A stretch of 64,000 nt of DNA from an uncultured Lactobacillus sp. (GTDB taxonomy: Bacteria > Bacillota > Bacilli > Lactobacillales > Lactobacillaceae): positions 62,001 to 126,000 of the forward strand of contig CAJUTO010000002.1 in assembly GCA_910589675.1 (NCBI GenBank). Direction: 5' to 3'. The stretch's first letter is position 1, and each line of letters starts with the position of its first letter. Positions 1 through 7,719 of this stretch are shown here, piece after piece. The notes beneath the pieces were generated by a model, which worked only from the letters and a program-made list of their open reading frames with translations, searched no databases and was not told where the DNA came from. The position numbers were made by a program, and so were the translations under genes.

Positions 1-653
1 CCAACCTTGGTAGCCTTAAAAGTAATGGTACCGTTGCTGTTAATGGTAGAACCAACTACAGTGTCACCGACTTTTTTAACAACCGGCATACTTTCCCCAG
101 TTACCATAGATTCATCAAGAGTGGTGGTACCTTCGGTAATTTCACCATCTACAGGAACCTTTTCACCAGGCTTAACCCGGATCAAATCACCCACTTGAAC
201 TTGGTCTAAAGGGATCTTTACAAATTTGCCATCTTTTAAAACTTCGGCATCTTTTGCTTGTAACCCCATCAACTTGCCAAGTGCATTTGAAGCATTATCG
301 TGCATTTTTTCTTCCATTGCATCGCCCAAAAGAACGAAGACAGTAACAAAAGCAGCACTTTCAAAGTAAACTGGACGGTTGGTAATCATTGCAAAAATAC
401 TGTAGAAGTAAGCAACTGCAGTACCCGCAGCGACCAAGGTGTTCATATTAGCACTATGCTTTTTAAAAGCAGCAATCGCACTCTTCCAATATGGTGCAGC
501 CGAAATTGCCATAATAATCGTCGTTGTGATTAAAGCGATCCAATTATATCCTGGCATCATCCAGTGAAATGGCATTGCAAACATTTGGATTAACATTGGA
601 ATTGCTAAAATGAACGATATCCAAAATCGTTGAATGTTGGATAGTTTCTTCAT
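1..653 (-). CDS. Heavy-metal (copper-type) P-type ATPase, N-terminal part, cut by window edge
   Basis: This is the first ~217 residues of a P1B-type ATPase that pumps a metal ion, probably copper, across the membrane. Hydrophobic segments start near residue 10 without an N-terminal metal-binding domain. An [12 protein letters not shown] segment typical of CopA/CopB follows, then the actuator domain with [11 protein letters not shown] and the TGES dephosphorylation motif. The ion-selective CPx motif and the catalytic DKTGT lie beyond the window, so copper is inferred from the upstream cupredoxins and Cop operator. The ATG (653-651) overlaps the stop codon of the upstream cupredoxin by one base (TAATG), indicating translational coupling. 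Confidence 0.85.
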   Translation of the reverse strand, partial: MKKLSNIQRFWISFILAIPMLIQMFAMPFHWMMPGYNWIALITTTIIMAISAAPYWKSAIAAFKKHSANMNTLVAAGTAVAYFYSIFAMITNRPVYFESAAFVTVFVLLGDAMEEKMHDNASNALGKLMGLQAKDAEVLKDGKFVKIPLDQVQVGDLIRVKPGEKVPVDGEITEGTTTLDESMVTGESMPVVKKVGDTVVGSTINSNGTITFKATKV

Positions 654-940
654 TATTTAACGATTACCTTTCCATGAAACATATCCATGCCGCAAGCATA
701 GTTGTAAGTACCAGGCTTGTCGGTCGGGATATTAACAGTTACTTCTTTTTGACCATCGAGCTTTTTATCAACTCCTAAATCTTTAAAGACAACTTCATTC
801 ATACATCCCATATTGTCTGATGGAATAAATTTCAATTGTGCAGGCTTGCCAGTCTTAAAAGTTACAACATCGGGCTTGTAGCCGTGATTCTTTGCGTTAA
901 CAACAACTTTTTTAGTTTGATCTTTTGAAAAAATACTCAT
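653..940 (-). CDS. Small soluble cupredoxin-like copper-binding protein
   Basis: This 95-residue protein has no signal peptide or membrane segment. It looks like a one-domain cupredoxin (Cupredoxin_1/CupA type): a Cys near residue 46 (MGCMNEVVF) and a C-terminal CGMDMFHGK box supply Cys, Met and His ligands. In streptococcal cop operons the cupredoxin CupA hands Cu(I) to the CopA ATPase, and this copy lies directly before the ATPase gene with a one-base overlap. Its last 17 residues are identical to those of the membrane-anchored cupredoxin upstream, so the two arose by tandem duplication. The binding site AAAGG lies about 10 bases before the ATG. Confidence 0.8.
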   Translation of the reverse strand: MSIFSKDQTKKVVVNAKNHGYKPDVVTFKTGKPAQLKFIPSDNMGCMNEVVFKDLGVDKKLDGQKEVTVNIPTDKPGTYNYACGMDMFHGKVIVK

Positions 941-962
941 AACATTTACGACCTTTCCGAAA

Positions 963-1340
963 TTATTTAACGATTACCTTCCCATGAAACATATCCATCC
1001 CACAAGCATAGTTGTAAGTAGCTGCCTTATCAGTAGGAATCTTTACAGTAGTAATCTTTTGTTTAGTTAAATCTTTATTGACGCCAAGCTGTTCAAAGAC
1101 AACGTGAGATAAACAAGCAGTAGAATCTTGCATATCAAAGTTGATTTCAGCTGGTACACCTTTTTTCAACACGACTGTTGCAGGAGAATAGCCGCCATTG
1201 ACCACGATAGTAGCATTTTGTTCATCATTTACAATGGTTGAAGTTCCGACAGATTCCTGATGTTTGCCAAAGAACCACCAAATGATGAAGACAATTGCAG
1301 CTAGCCCCACAACTAGTGCGATAATTTGTCCTATTCCCAT
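963..1340 (-). CDS. Membrane-anchored cupredoxin (CupA-like copper chaperone)
   Basis: The protein has one N-terminal transmembrane helix (about residues 3-24), a short linker and a cupredoxin domain with a Cys (TACLSHVVF) and the C-terminal CGMDMFHGK box. This is the architecture of streptococcal CupA, a membrane-bound Cu(I) chaperone for the exporter. I place the start at the ATG at 1340, 8 bases after GCGAGG (125 residues). An upstream in-frame ATG at 1358 sits only about 14 bases from the predicted transcript start and has no binding site. It is first in the cop operon, directly after a Cop operator. The regulator gene is not in the window. Confidence 0.8.
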   Translation of the reverse strand: MGIGQIIALVVGLAAIVFIIWWFFGKHQESVGTSTIVNDEQNATIVVNGGYSPATVVLKKGVPAEINFDMQDSTACLSHVVFEQLGVNKDLTKQKITTVKIPTDKAATYNYACGMDMFHGKVIVK

Positions 1341-1368
1341 CTTAAAAACCTCGCTCATTTTTATCGTT

Positions 1369-1407
1369 TACATTTGTAAATATAACACTTCAATTAATAG
1401 AATGCAA
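1369..1407 (-). promoter_or_regulatory. cop promoter with CopY/CopR-type operator (cop box)
   Basis: On the minus strand a -35 TTGCAT (1402-1407), a 17-base spacer and a -10 TATATT (1379-1384) are followed at once by TACATTTGTA (1369-1378). That is an exact match to the TACANNTGTA cop box bound by CopY/CopR repressors, and the flanking bases also fit KTACANNTGTAM. A repressor bound here would block transcription of the cupredoxin-ATPase operon until copper releases it. Confidence 0.8.
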
Positions 1408-1410
1408 CAA

Positions 1411-1437
1411 AAAAGAACTCAAAAAATGAGTTCTTTC
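1411..1437 (-). terminator. Terminator of the oppA-like gene
   Basis: Inverted repeat AAAGAACTCA (1412-1421) / TGAGTTCTTT (1427-1436), followed on the minus strand by a T-rich run, just after the stop codon of the binding protein gene. Confidence 0.7.
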
Positions 1438-1453
1438 ATTTCTAGGGAAATTA

Positions 1454-3088
1454 TTATTGAGCAATGTAGACATTCTTGAAGTCGTATGGGACACCTGTTG
1501 GATTAAAGGAAACATTTTTCACATTGTTCTTTAAAAGTTGTGGATGAGCAGTTTGAACTAAAGGAATGGTGCCTTGGTCTTTAATTAAGATCTTTTCGGC
1601 TTGAACAAGTTTACTCCAGCGCTTAACGGGATCATTGCCATAGACGTTTTCTGATTCATTAAGAAGTTTATTGAATTGATCGTTGTTCCAGCCATTGTTA
1701 AGGTAACTAGAGCCTTTTTGGAAAACATCTAGGAAGTTGATCGGATCAGCAACAACTGCTTGCCAGTTCTTAACTGTGATTTCATAGTTACCAGCAGTTT
1801 GACGAGAAATTAATTGAGTATAAGGAATGCTTTGAACTGAAACACTGACATTTGGCAAACGATCAAGTTGACTTTGTAAGAATTCGGCAGTTTGTTTAGA
1901 AGTGTCGTCATCACTTACGAGTAAATTAACCTTGATTGAATTAACCCCAGTTTCTTTATAGCCTTCTTTGAGCAACTTTTTAGCTTTTGCTAAATCGTAG
2001 GAAACGCCGCTTTTAACGTAAGCATCGTTTTCAAATTGAGCACCAGTCTTTGGATTTGTGCCCATACCAGAAGGAACAAATCCTTTAGCAGGGATTGAGC
2101 CATCTTTTAAAACGTTATTGGTGAGTTGTTGACGGCTGATTGCATATGAGAAGGCTTGACGAATCTTAAGATTCTTGAATGCTTTGATCTTGTTTTGGTT
2201 AAGTTCTAAACGGCGAATTGCAGAAGAAAGTCTTGCATGATAGCCCGCTTTATTTTTGTTGGCAGCAACTTGTTCTCCGGTTAAGCCAGTTTCATCAGCT
2301 TTGCCAGCTTGGAAGAGGTTGTAACTGGTAGTAGTTGATTCGCTGACTTGTTCATTAATTTTGTTTAACTTGACGTTTTTAGCATCCCAGTAATTTTTGT
2401 TTTTGATTAAAGTCCAGGCTTTATTATTGCCAGTCCATTTAGTTAAAGTGTAAGGACCAGAAGAAACAGTGTATTTAGCTTGGGTACCATAAAGTTTGCC
2501 GTACTTTTTGACTGCATTTTTATTTTGTGGGAAGAAAAGAGGCCAAGCTAGTAAGTTCTTGAAGTAGCTCAGTGGACGCGTTAGTTGAATGCGTAAGTGA
2601 TATTTTGAAGGAGCCGTTACACCTAAAGTTGAAGGGCTCTTTTTGCCTTTGTTAATAGCTTCAGCGTTTTTTATTTGATAAAGGTAAAAGGCCATTTGTG
2701 ACTTAGTAGCTGGAGTGACGGTTCTTTGATAAGAATAAACAAAGTCCTTGGCCGTTACGGGATCTCCATTAGACCATTTAGCATCTTTACGTAAATCAAA
2801 ATCATAAACTGTGCCGTTTTTTGATTCTTTGACTGATTTAGCTAGTGATAACTTTGGCTTGTTATTTTTGTCTAAACGATAAAGGCCGTCCCCGGTATTA
2901 AGCAATGCTTGAAAGGAAGTGGTATCTGTTGCCAAAGATGGGTCTTGGGTTGAAAGTTGGGTCGTTTCTGACCAATTCAAAGTTTGATTTTTACTTTCTT
3001 CGGCATCTGATTTTTTACCGCAAGCTGCGAGACTTACGCCCGTTAAAATGATGGTACTTGTGGTTAATATTTTCTTAGTTAAACTCAT
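1454..3088 (-). CDS. oppA: Oligopeptide ABC transporter substrate-binding lipoprotein (OppA type)
   Basis: A 544-residue extracytoplasmic solute-binding protein of family 5 (SBP_bac_5), which captures oligopeptides for an Opp-type importer. The N-terminus is a lipoprotein signal: KK, a hydrophobic stretch and the lipobox LAAC with Cys near residue 23. Later residues show family features such as KWSNGDPVTAKDFVYSYQRT and the SGPYTLTKW segment. No permease or ATPase genes are adjacent, so it probably works with an Opp system encoded elsewhere, as stand-alone OppA paralogues do in lactobacilli. It is preceded by a T-box leader, so expression should respond to an uncharged tRNA. Confidence 0.92.
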   Translation of the reverse strand: MSLTKKILTTSTIILTGVSLAACGKKSDAEESKNQTLNWSETTQLSTQDPSLATDTTSFQALLNTGDGLYRLDKNNKPKLSLAKSVKESKNGTVYDFDLRKDAKWSNGDPVTAKDFVYSYQRTVTPATKSQMAFYLYQIKNAEAINKGKKSPSTLGVTAPSKYHLRIQLTRPLSYFKNLLAWPLFFPQNKNAVKKYGKLYGTQAKYTVSSGPYTLTKWTGNNKAWTLIKNKNYWDAKNVKLNKINEQVSESTTTSYNLFQAGKADETGLTGEQVAANKNKAGYHARLSSAIRRLELNQNKIKAFKNLKIRQAFSYAISRQQLTNNVLKDGSIPAKGFVPSGMGTNPKTGAQFENDAYVKSGVSYDLAKAKKLLKEGYKETGVNSIKVNLLVSDDDTSKQTAEFLQSQLDRLPNVSVSVQSIPYTQLISRQTAGNYEITVKNWQAVVADPINFLDVFQKGSSYLNNGWNNDQFNKLLNESENVYGNDPVKRWSKLVQAEKILIKDQGTIPLVQTAHPQLLKNNVKNVSFNPTGVPYDFKNVYIAQ

Positions 3089-3134
3089 TACAAAAACTCC
3101 TTTTTGGGTAATCGAAATTAAGCAATGAAAAAGA

Positions 3135-3390
3135 AAAACGCCCCACTAGATCAACTTGATCTAATAGGGCGTTTAAACGCGGTACCACCTATCTTTATGG
3201 AGATTCCACCTTGGTTCATGTACGGCCACATGGGCGATACACTACCGCGGTAGAGGGCGGACCCTGAACTTGCTAAATATCGCAAATTCATGCTCGAAGG
3301 CCATTTTCAAAGGTAGGCTTGTCATTTCCTTTCACCATATTGGAAACTCTCTGCAGGCAATACTACGATTTACTTTCCTTGTCATTGCTT
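3135..3390 (-). promoter_or_regulatory. T-box leader controlling the oppA-like gene
   Basis: Minus-strand RNA shows Stem I features (AGTA motif, CAGAGAG bulge motif, CCTTTGA segment), the T-box sequence AGGTGGTACCGCG (+ strand 3179-3190) and a GC-rich intrinsic terminator (3137-3173) ending in T5. Uncharged tRNA pairing with the specifier and T-box would favour antitermination and raise OppA synthesis. The specifier is ambiguous: aligned by the ACC before TTTGA it reads CCU (Pro, 3315-3317); shifted one base toward the motif it reads CUA (Leu). Confidence 0.9.
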
Positions 3391-3442
3391 AATTTATCTT
3401 TAATGTTGTTATCATATTATAGCTAAACTTTAGATTTGTCAA

Positions 3443-4753
3443 CTATAAATTTGTAATTAAGAAGAATCCGATAAAGATGAAGAATAAAATGTACATCATG
3501 ATAGAAACTTCTTTATGACGTCTAGCAGCGATCATAGTGATTGGGTAAGCGATCATTCCAAGTGCTAACCCATCAGAAATTGAGTAAGTAAGAGGCATTC
3601 CGACTACGATTAAAAATGATGGAAATGCAACTTCGAATTTTTCCCAATGGATGTTCTTTAGGTTTCCAGCCATTAAGACCCCAACAATGATTAAAGCAGG
3701 AGCGGTCACAGTAGTTGGAATAACAGCTAGTAATGGGCTGAAGATCATACTAATTAAGAAGAAAATTCCAATAAAGACTGCAGTTAGTCCAGTGCGACCA
3801 CCCATGGCGATTCCCGCACTTGATTCAACGGAAGTTCCAAGAGGAGCGGTACCTAAGATAGCACCTTCAATCATGGCAGTTGAGTCTGCCGCAAAAGCTC
3901 GGCCAATTCTAGGGATTTTACCATCTTTATCAACCATTCCCGCTTGTTGAGTCATTCCAATTAAAGTACCAGCAGTATCAAAGAAAGTAACAAGCAAGAA
4001 GGTTAAAACGACGATGAAAAGTTGCGGCGTGTTAATATCCTTCAAGTGGAAAATTGCTTGGCCAAAAGTTGGTGCAATCGATGGTGGAGTAGAAATGAAT
4101 GAATGTGGCAAAGGAATTTGACCAATGCAAATCCCGAAGATAGCAGTAACTACCATTCCGATAAAAATTGATCCTGGCACATTCATGGCCATCAAAATGA
4201 CAGTTAAAACCAAACCGAATAAGGTAACCCAAACGGCAGGTGAAGAGAATTTACCTAAAGTCACAAGAGAAGAAGCACTGTTAACAATCAATTTACCATT
4301 TTGTAAACCGATAAAGGCAATAAATAAACCAATTCCGGCGGAAATAGCGAACTTCAAATCTTGTGGAATGGCATCAACTACAAGTTCACGCAAGTGAAGA
4401 GCAGTAATTAAAACAAACAAGATGGAAGCTACAAGAACTGAAGCCAAAGCTGTTTGCCAATTAATGTGCATTCCTACGCAGACGTTGTAAGCAAAAAAGG
4501 CACCACTACCAAGCGTGGGGGCTAAAGCAATAGGGTAGTTTGCTACAAAGCCCATGATAAAACAACCGATTGCCGTTGCAAGAGCCGTAACGGTGAAGGC
4601 CGCTCCAGCAGGGATTCCGGCAGCATGTAAAATGTTAGGGTTAACAAATAGAATATAAGATAGTGAAACAAACGTGGTTAATGCAGCGATCAATTCACGT
4701 TTAACATTTGTTTTGGCATCTTCCAAATGAAAGACATTATTCAAAAATTGCAT
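3443..4753 (-). CDS. NCS2-family purine permease (guanine/hypoxanthine, PbuG/AzgA type), copy 1
   Basis: A 436-residue membrane protein with many transmembrane segments. It carries the AzgA/PbuG features LTTFVSLSYILFVNP at the N-terminus, FFDTAGTLIGMTQQAG in the middle and VESSAGIAMGGRTGLTAV. It takes up purine bases by proton symport. I place the start at the ATG at 4753, behind GGAGGA; a 17-residue upstream extension would run through the riboswitch terminator and is rejected. Of three paralogues in the first 12 kb this is the only one behind a guanine riboswitch, which makes guanine or hypoxanthine the likely substrate. Confidence 0.92.
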   Translation of the reverse strand: MQFLNNVFHLEDAKTNVKRELIAALTTFVSLSYILFVNPNILHAAGIPAGAAFTVTALATAIGCFIMGFVANYPIALAPTLGSGAFFAYNVCVGMHINWQTALASVLVASILFVLITALHLRELVVDAIPQDLKFAISAGIGLFIAFIGLQNGKLIVNSASSLVTLGKFSSPAVWVTLFGLVLTVILMAMNVPGSIFIGMVVTAIFGICIGQIPLPHSFISTPPSIAPTFGQAIFHLKDINTPQLFIVVLTFLLVTFFDTAGTLIGMTQQAGMVDKDGKIPRIGRAFAADSTAMIEGAILGTAPLGTSVESSAGIAMGGRTGLTAVFIGIFFLISMIFSPLLAVIPTTVTAPALIIVGVLMAGNLKNIHWEKFEVAFPSFLIVVGMPLTYSISDGLALGMIAYPITMIAARRHKEVSIMMYILFFIFIGFFLITNL

Positions 4754-4769
4754 TGCTCCTCCAAAAAAT

Positions 4770-4824
4770 AAAAAAGAAAAAGGACATAGTTCACTCCAAG
4801 CCATGGGTAAAAGATGTCCTTTTA
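4770..4824 (-). terminator. Riboswitch-controlled attenuator
   Basis: Minus-strand hairpin AAAAGGACAT (4814-4823) / ATGTCCTTTT (4777-4787), followed by a long T-rich run, between the guanine aptamer and the permease start codon. This is the expression platform for off-switching when purine is bound. Confidence 0.85.
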
Positions 4825-4841
4825 TATTTATGACGTCTGAT

Positions 4842-4906
4842 ACCTATAGTCCTGAATTCATGGCTCAGGGTAGAGACTGTCGACCTTATCTCGACGATAT
4901 ATAGAT
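4842..4906 (-). promoter_or_regulatory. Guanine-class purine riboswitch aptamer
   Basis: The minus-strand RNA has a P1 helix AUCUAUA/UAUAGGU (ends at 4906 and 4842), a GUCGA/UCGAC P2 stem with loop AUAAGG, junction AGUCUCUACC, and a P3 stem with loop CCAUGAA. It ends in ACUAUA, where the C at the specificity position fits guanine/hypoxanthine rather than adenine. Junction J2/3 reads CUCUACC where UUCUACC is usual. A promoter TTGCCT (4945-4950)-17-TAGAAT (4922-4927) precedes it. Confidence 0.88.
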
Positions 4907-5112
4907 AACGTAATGTTAAGTATTCTAGCAGAAATTTGATCTATAGGCAAATGTTGGTTATTTCTTGGGGAATAATGGGAGTTTGAGAATCTACTAAAAA
5001 TTAATTGTTTTTTCATAATAATTTCTATAAAATAAAAACTATTATTATTCTTTTTAATTTTATTATCTAAATAATGAAATTAAATTAAGTCAAAAAGGTT
5101 ATATAGGTGCTA

Positions 5113-5220
5113 ATGAGAAATAAATTGTTATGGTTACTACAATTAATAATAAATCAAGCTTTTATGTTAAAAGTTTTTAGCTATATTGAGAGCATGTACT
5201 ATATGGTGGAAAGTGGTTAG
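5113..5220 (+). CDS. Putative 35-residue peptide upstream of ABC exporter
   Basis: A 35-codon ORF beginning MRNKLLWLLQ and rich in hydrophobic and aromatic residues, with a weak GGTG site 7 bases before the ATG. It is the first of two tiny ORFs directly before an ABC exporter gene in the same direction. A promoter-like TTGTTT (5005-5010)-17-TAAAAT (5028-5033) lies upstream. I do not recognise a family. It could be an exported peptide, a leader peptide or non-coding. Confidence 0.35.
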   Translation: MRNKLLWLLQLIINQAFMLKVFSYIESMYYMVESG

Positions 5221-5229
5221 TCAATTATT

Positions 5230-5304
5230 ATGTCTATGATTTTAGTAATTGTCTTTCTTTTAGTAGGATACATCTTTACTAACATTTTAAGAAAGACCAA
5301 GTAG
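5230..5304 (+). CDS. Putative 24-residue single-helix membrane peptide
   Basis: A 24-codon ORF made of one hydrophobic helix (MILVIVFLLVGYIFTNIL) and a basic tail (RKTK). Its stop codon TAG (5302-5304) overlaps the AGGAG site of the ABC exporter gene, whose ATG is 10 bases further on, so translation of the two is probably coupled. That context makes it more likely to be real than the preceding ORF. It may be an accessory subunit, an exported peptide or a coupling leader; no family is recognised. Confidence 0.45.
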   Translation: MSMILVIVFLLVGYIFTNILRKTK

Positions 5305-5314
5305 GAGAAATTAA

Positions 5315-6907
5315 ATGAAGTATGTAATTCGAACCTATCCCAAACAAATATTACTGTTTAGTGTTTTATCAGTCATTTTAGCTATCTTAAATGTATCCAA
5401 TGCTTTAGTTCTACAATTAATGATGAATGTAGCTACCAAAAAATCAAGTTTAAGCTACTCCTTTTTAGTCCTTATTGTCATCAGTTATATCATCATAAAT
5501 GCAATTTTTTATTATTTTCAACAATATAATTCAGAATATTTAGCTAAAAAATCAATTAGTTTATATCGAAATATTATTTTTGAAAGAATCTCTGCTCAGA
5601 GAATTTCTTCTTTTACTAAAAAAGATAGTGGAGAGTATATTTCTTTAATGACTTCTCAAATGGATACGTTAGAACAAAATTACTTTACCGCTATTTTTTG
5701 GGGAAGTTACTTATTAATTCAGTTTATTACGGCATGTATTGTTGCGTTCTTTATTAATCCTGTAATGGCTCTTGTAGCTATTATATTAAGTATTCTAAAT
5801 ATGTTCTTACCGTTGTTATTTAGAAAAGTTCTTGAAAAAACAACAATTAAAACTATTAAGGCTACAGACACCTATATTTCTAAAATTTCAGATTATTTGA
5901 AAGGATTCGTAGACTGGAAAATAAATGGTGGGAGTAGTTTTGTGAAAAAACAAGAAAAGTCAGCTAATAATACTTTGCTTGCTAACCAAAAGAATGAAGT
6001 TAGAGCTATGAATTTATCGACTGTTTTTAATAATACTTTTTCCAACATCTTGTACTTAGGAACATGGCTGATAGGATCTTTTTTGATTTTAAATAAAAAT
6101 ATGACTGTGGGAGCAATTGTTGCATTTTCACAATTGGTTACAAATATTTCATTTCCGATTTATAGCTTTTCTGATATGTTTTCTCAGATAGTTAGTGGGA
6201 AAAAATTATTCAAGGAAATTGAGTCAAGTTTTGTTAACGTTAAGAAAAAAAGTACAGGAATACAAACTATTGCTGATTTCAAAAATATTAAATTTAATAA
6301 TGTAAGCGTAGTTTATAATTCTGAACGTGTAGTTAAAATTGGAAATCTTGAAATATCTAATGGTAAAAAATATGTGATCCATGGTCCGAGTGGAAGTGGA
6401 AAAACTACATTATTTAAACTTTTAACTAAACAAATATTAGATTATGAGGGAAGTATTCTATTCAATAATATCAATATTAAAAAGATTAAAGATAATAGTA
6501 TCTTTTCACAAGTTAGTTACTTACCTCAATCAGGTCATATATTTTCAACGACATTAATCAATAATCTCACTTTGTTTAACGCAGAGAAATACTCAAAAGA
6601 AGACTTGTTCAAAGTTTTAAGATTTGTAGAGCTTAAGAAATGGGCTAATGAGGAAGGATTGTATAGAAAGATTGATCCTCAAAAAATATCTGGGGGAGAA
6701 GCTAAGAGAATAGAATTAGCACGCTTATTATTAGATAAAAAGAATATTTTGATTCTAGATGAGTTTTCCTCTGGCTTAGACGAAGTTACTCGTCATAAAA
6801 TTGAAAGTAAACTATTTAATTTAGAAAGTACAATTTTGTACATTACTCATAATTTAGATAACGAGCTTAGAGAAAAAGCCGATGAAATTATTGAAATCAA
6901 AAAATAA
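5315..6907 (+). CDS. ABC exporter, fused permease and ATPase (530 aa)
   Basis: A half-transporter with about six transmembrane helices in residues 1-300, followed by an ATPase domain with Walker [10 protein letters not shown] (about residue 357), signature SGGEAKRIELAR (about 458) and Walker B ILILDEFSSGLDE (about 478). It would act as a dimer exporting a lipid, drug or peptide; no peptidase C39 domain is present, so leader-peptide cleavage is not indicated. It resembles the second exporter at 23553 in size and layout. The AGGAG site overlaps the stop of a 24-codon ORF. The last 15 codons and the terminator are repeated 812 bases downstream. Confidence 0.88.
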   Translation: MKYVIRTYPKQILLFSVLSVILAILNVSNALVLQLMMNVATKKSSLSYSFLVLIVISYIIINAIFYYFQQYNSEYLAKKSISLYRNIIFERISAQRISSFTKKDSGEYISLMTSQMDTLEQNYFTAIFWGSYLLIQFITACIVAFFINPVMALVAIILSILNMFLPLLFRKVLEKTTIKTIKATDTYISKISDYLKGFVDWKINGGSSFVKKQEKSANNTLLANQKNEVRAMNLSTVFNNTFSNILYLGTWLIGSFLILNKNMTVGAIVAFSQLVTNISFPIYSFSDMFSQIVSGKKLFKEIESSFVNVKKKSTGIQTIADFKNIKFNNVSVVYNSERVVKIGNLEISNGKKYVIHGPSGSGKTTLFKLLTKQILDYEGSILFNNINIKKIKDNSIFSQVSYLPQSGHIFSTTLINNLTLFNAEKYSKEDLFKVLRFVELKKWANEEGLYRKIDPQKISGGEAKRIELARLLLDKKNILILDEFSSGLDEVTRHKIESKLFNLESTILYITHNLDNELREKADEIIEIKK

Positions 6908-6968
6908 AAGCTAAGACTCACACTATTTCAGAGTAGATCTTAGCTTCTTGCTACACAAGAATGTTAAT
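6864..6968. repeat. 105-bp direct repeat, copy A (ABC gene 3' end plus terminator)
   Basis: It matches 7676-7780 without gaps, with 10 differences by eye (about 90% identity). It contains the last codons of the ABC exporter gene, its stop codon, the terminator hairpin and some 20 bases beyond. The two copies bracket the MazEF-like pair. Confidence 0.9.
6908..6946 (+). terminator. ABC exporter terminator
   Basis: Hairpin AAGCTAAGA (6908-6916) / TCTTAGCTT (6938-6946) immediately after the stop codon. The following T tract is short. The second copy of this hairpin downstream carries compensating base changes. Confidence 0.65.
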
Positions 6969-6999
6969 CTGCTAAAGGATTAATATTTTTTAAATGTTA

Positions 7000-7033
7000 A
7001 AGTAATTACTTTTGTAATTACTTTTGCTATAAT
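7000..7033 (+). promoter_or_regulatory. mazEF promoter with palindromic operator
   Basis: Palindrome AAGTAATTACTT (7000-7011) and a second GTAATTAC (7014-7021) sit directly before a TATAAT -10 (7028-7033) with a weak -35 TTACTT (7006-7011). The position fits autorepression by the AbrB-type antitoxin, alone or with its toxin. Binding itself is inferred. Confidence 0.55.
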
Positions 7034-7054
7034 ATGTATGTGAGGTGAATGTAT

Positions 7055-7303
7055 ATGAGCATTGTAAAAGCAAGAATTCAAGGGAATGCAACTGTAGTAA
7101 CCATCCCTAAATCATTTAATGTAAAACCGGGAACGGAATTTAAGTTCAAAAAAGGGAAAAATGGTAATTTAATACTTTCTCCTAGCAAGAAAGTGCCAGA
7201 TTCTATTGAAGAACTCTTTAAGAATTGGCATGGAAAATATGAAGTTTCTGATGAAATAAGAGAATGGGACGAAATGAAACCAGAAGGAAGAGAAATATGG
7301 TAG
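7055..7303 (+). CDS. MazE-like antitoxin (AbrB/SpoVT domain)
   Basis: An 82-residue protein with an N-terminal swapped-hairpin AbrB domain (VKARIQGNATVVTIPKSFNVKPG) and an acidic C-terminal tail (ELFKNWHGKYEVSDEIREWDEM) that in this family wraps the toxin. I prefer the second ATG (7055), 7 bases after GAGGTG, over the first at 7049, which touches the ribosome binding site. The stop codon overlaps the toxin ATG by 7 bases (ATGGTAG). The pair lies between two copies of the neighbouring ABC gene's end, suggesting acquisition as a unit. Confidence 0.85.
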   Translation: MSIVKARIQGNATVVTIPKSFNVKPGTEFKFKKGKNGNLILSPSKKVPDSIEELFKNWHGKYEVSDEIREWDEMKPEGREIW

Positions 7304-7638
7304 AAAGACCCATAAAAGGTAGCATTATATATATAAACTTTGATCCATCTACAGGAGCAGAGATACAAAAGCGACGACCGGCGGTGGTAGTAAGTAATGA
7401 TATGATCATGAAGACCTCTCCGTTTGCTTGGGTTGTACCTATTTCTCATGGCGAATTTAATGGGAGTGATTATCCGCTTCATGTTCGATTAGATGATCGA
7501 ACTAAATCTGATGGTGTTATTTACGTGGAACAGTTAAGGTCCTTTGATTATAAAAGACGACAATGGCAGTTCAAAGAATATTTACCTTCTGATTTGTTTG
7601 AAGAAGTACAGAAAAAAATAAGATTAACAATTTCTTGA
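7297..7638 (+). CDS. MazF/PemK-type toxin (mRNA interferase)
   Basis: A 113-residue protein of the PemK/MazF fold, with the typical KGSIIYINFDPSTGAEIQKRRPAVVVSND N-terminus and the EQLRSFD region; these toxins cleave mRNA at short sequences. The start chosen is the ATG at 7297, 6 bases after AAGGAAG and overlapping the antitoxin stop codon. An 11-residue upstream extension is rejected. Family length (110-120) fits well. Activity is controlled by the upstream MazE-like partner. Confidence 0.9.
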   Translation: MVERPIKGSIIYINFDPSTGAEIQKRRPAVVVSNDMIMKTSPFAWVVPISHGEFNGSDYPLHVRLDDRTKSDGVIYVEQLRSFDYKRRQWQFKEYLPSDLFEEVQKKIRLTIS

Positions 7639-7675
7639 TTGTTGTTAATGTCTTTTTGTGTAATTGATAACTACT

Positions 7676-7719
7676 AGCTTAGAGAAAAAGCCAATGAAAT
7701 TATTGAAATCAAAAAATAA
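7676..7719 (+). pseudogene. Relic of ABC exporter C-terminus
   Basis: About 14 codons encoding LREKANEIIEIKK and a stop, in the same reading as the end of the exporter at 5315-6907 (LREKADEIIEIKK). It has no start or upstream domain and is only a by-product of the duplication. Confidence 0.8.

Noticed and set aside
3651..4397. Plus-strand ORFs of 90-99 codons inside the first NCS2 permease gene
   Set aside because: They are antisense shadows of a well supported membrane protein; similar shadows occur at 8161 and 10534 in its paralogues. No ribosome binding sites.
4754..4804. 17-residue N-terminal extension of NCS2 permease copy 1
   Set aside because: It would be encoded by the riboswitch terminator; the ATG at 4753 has a strong GGAGGA site and aligns with both paralogues.
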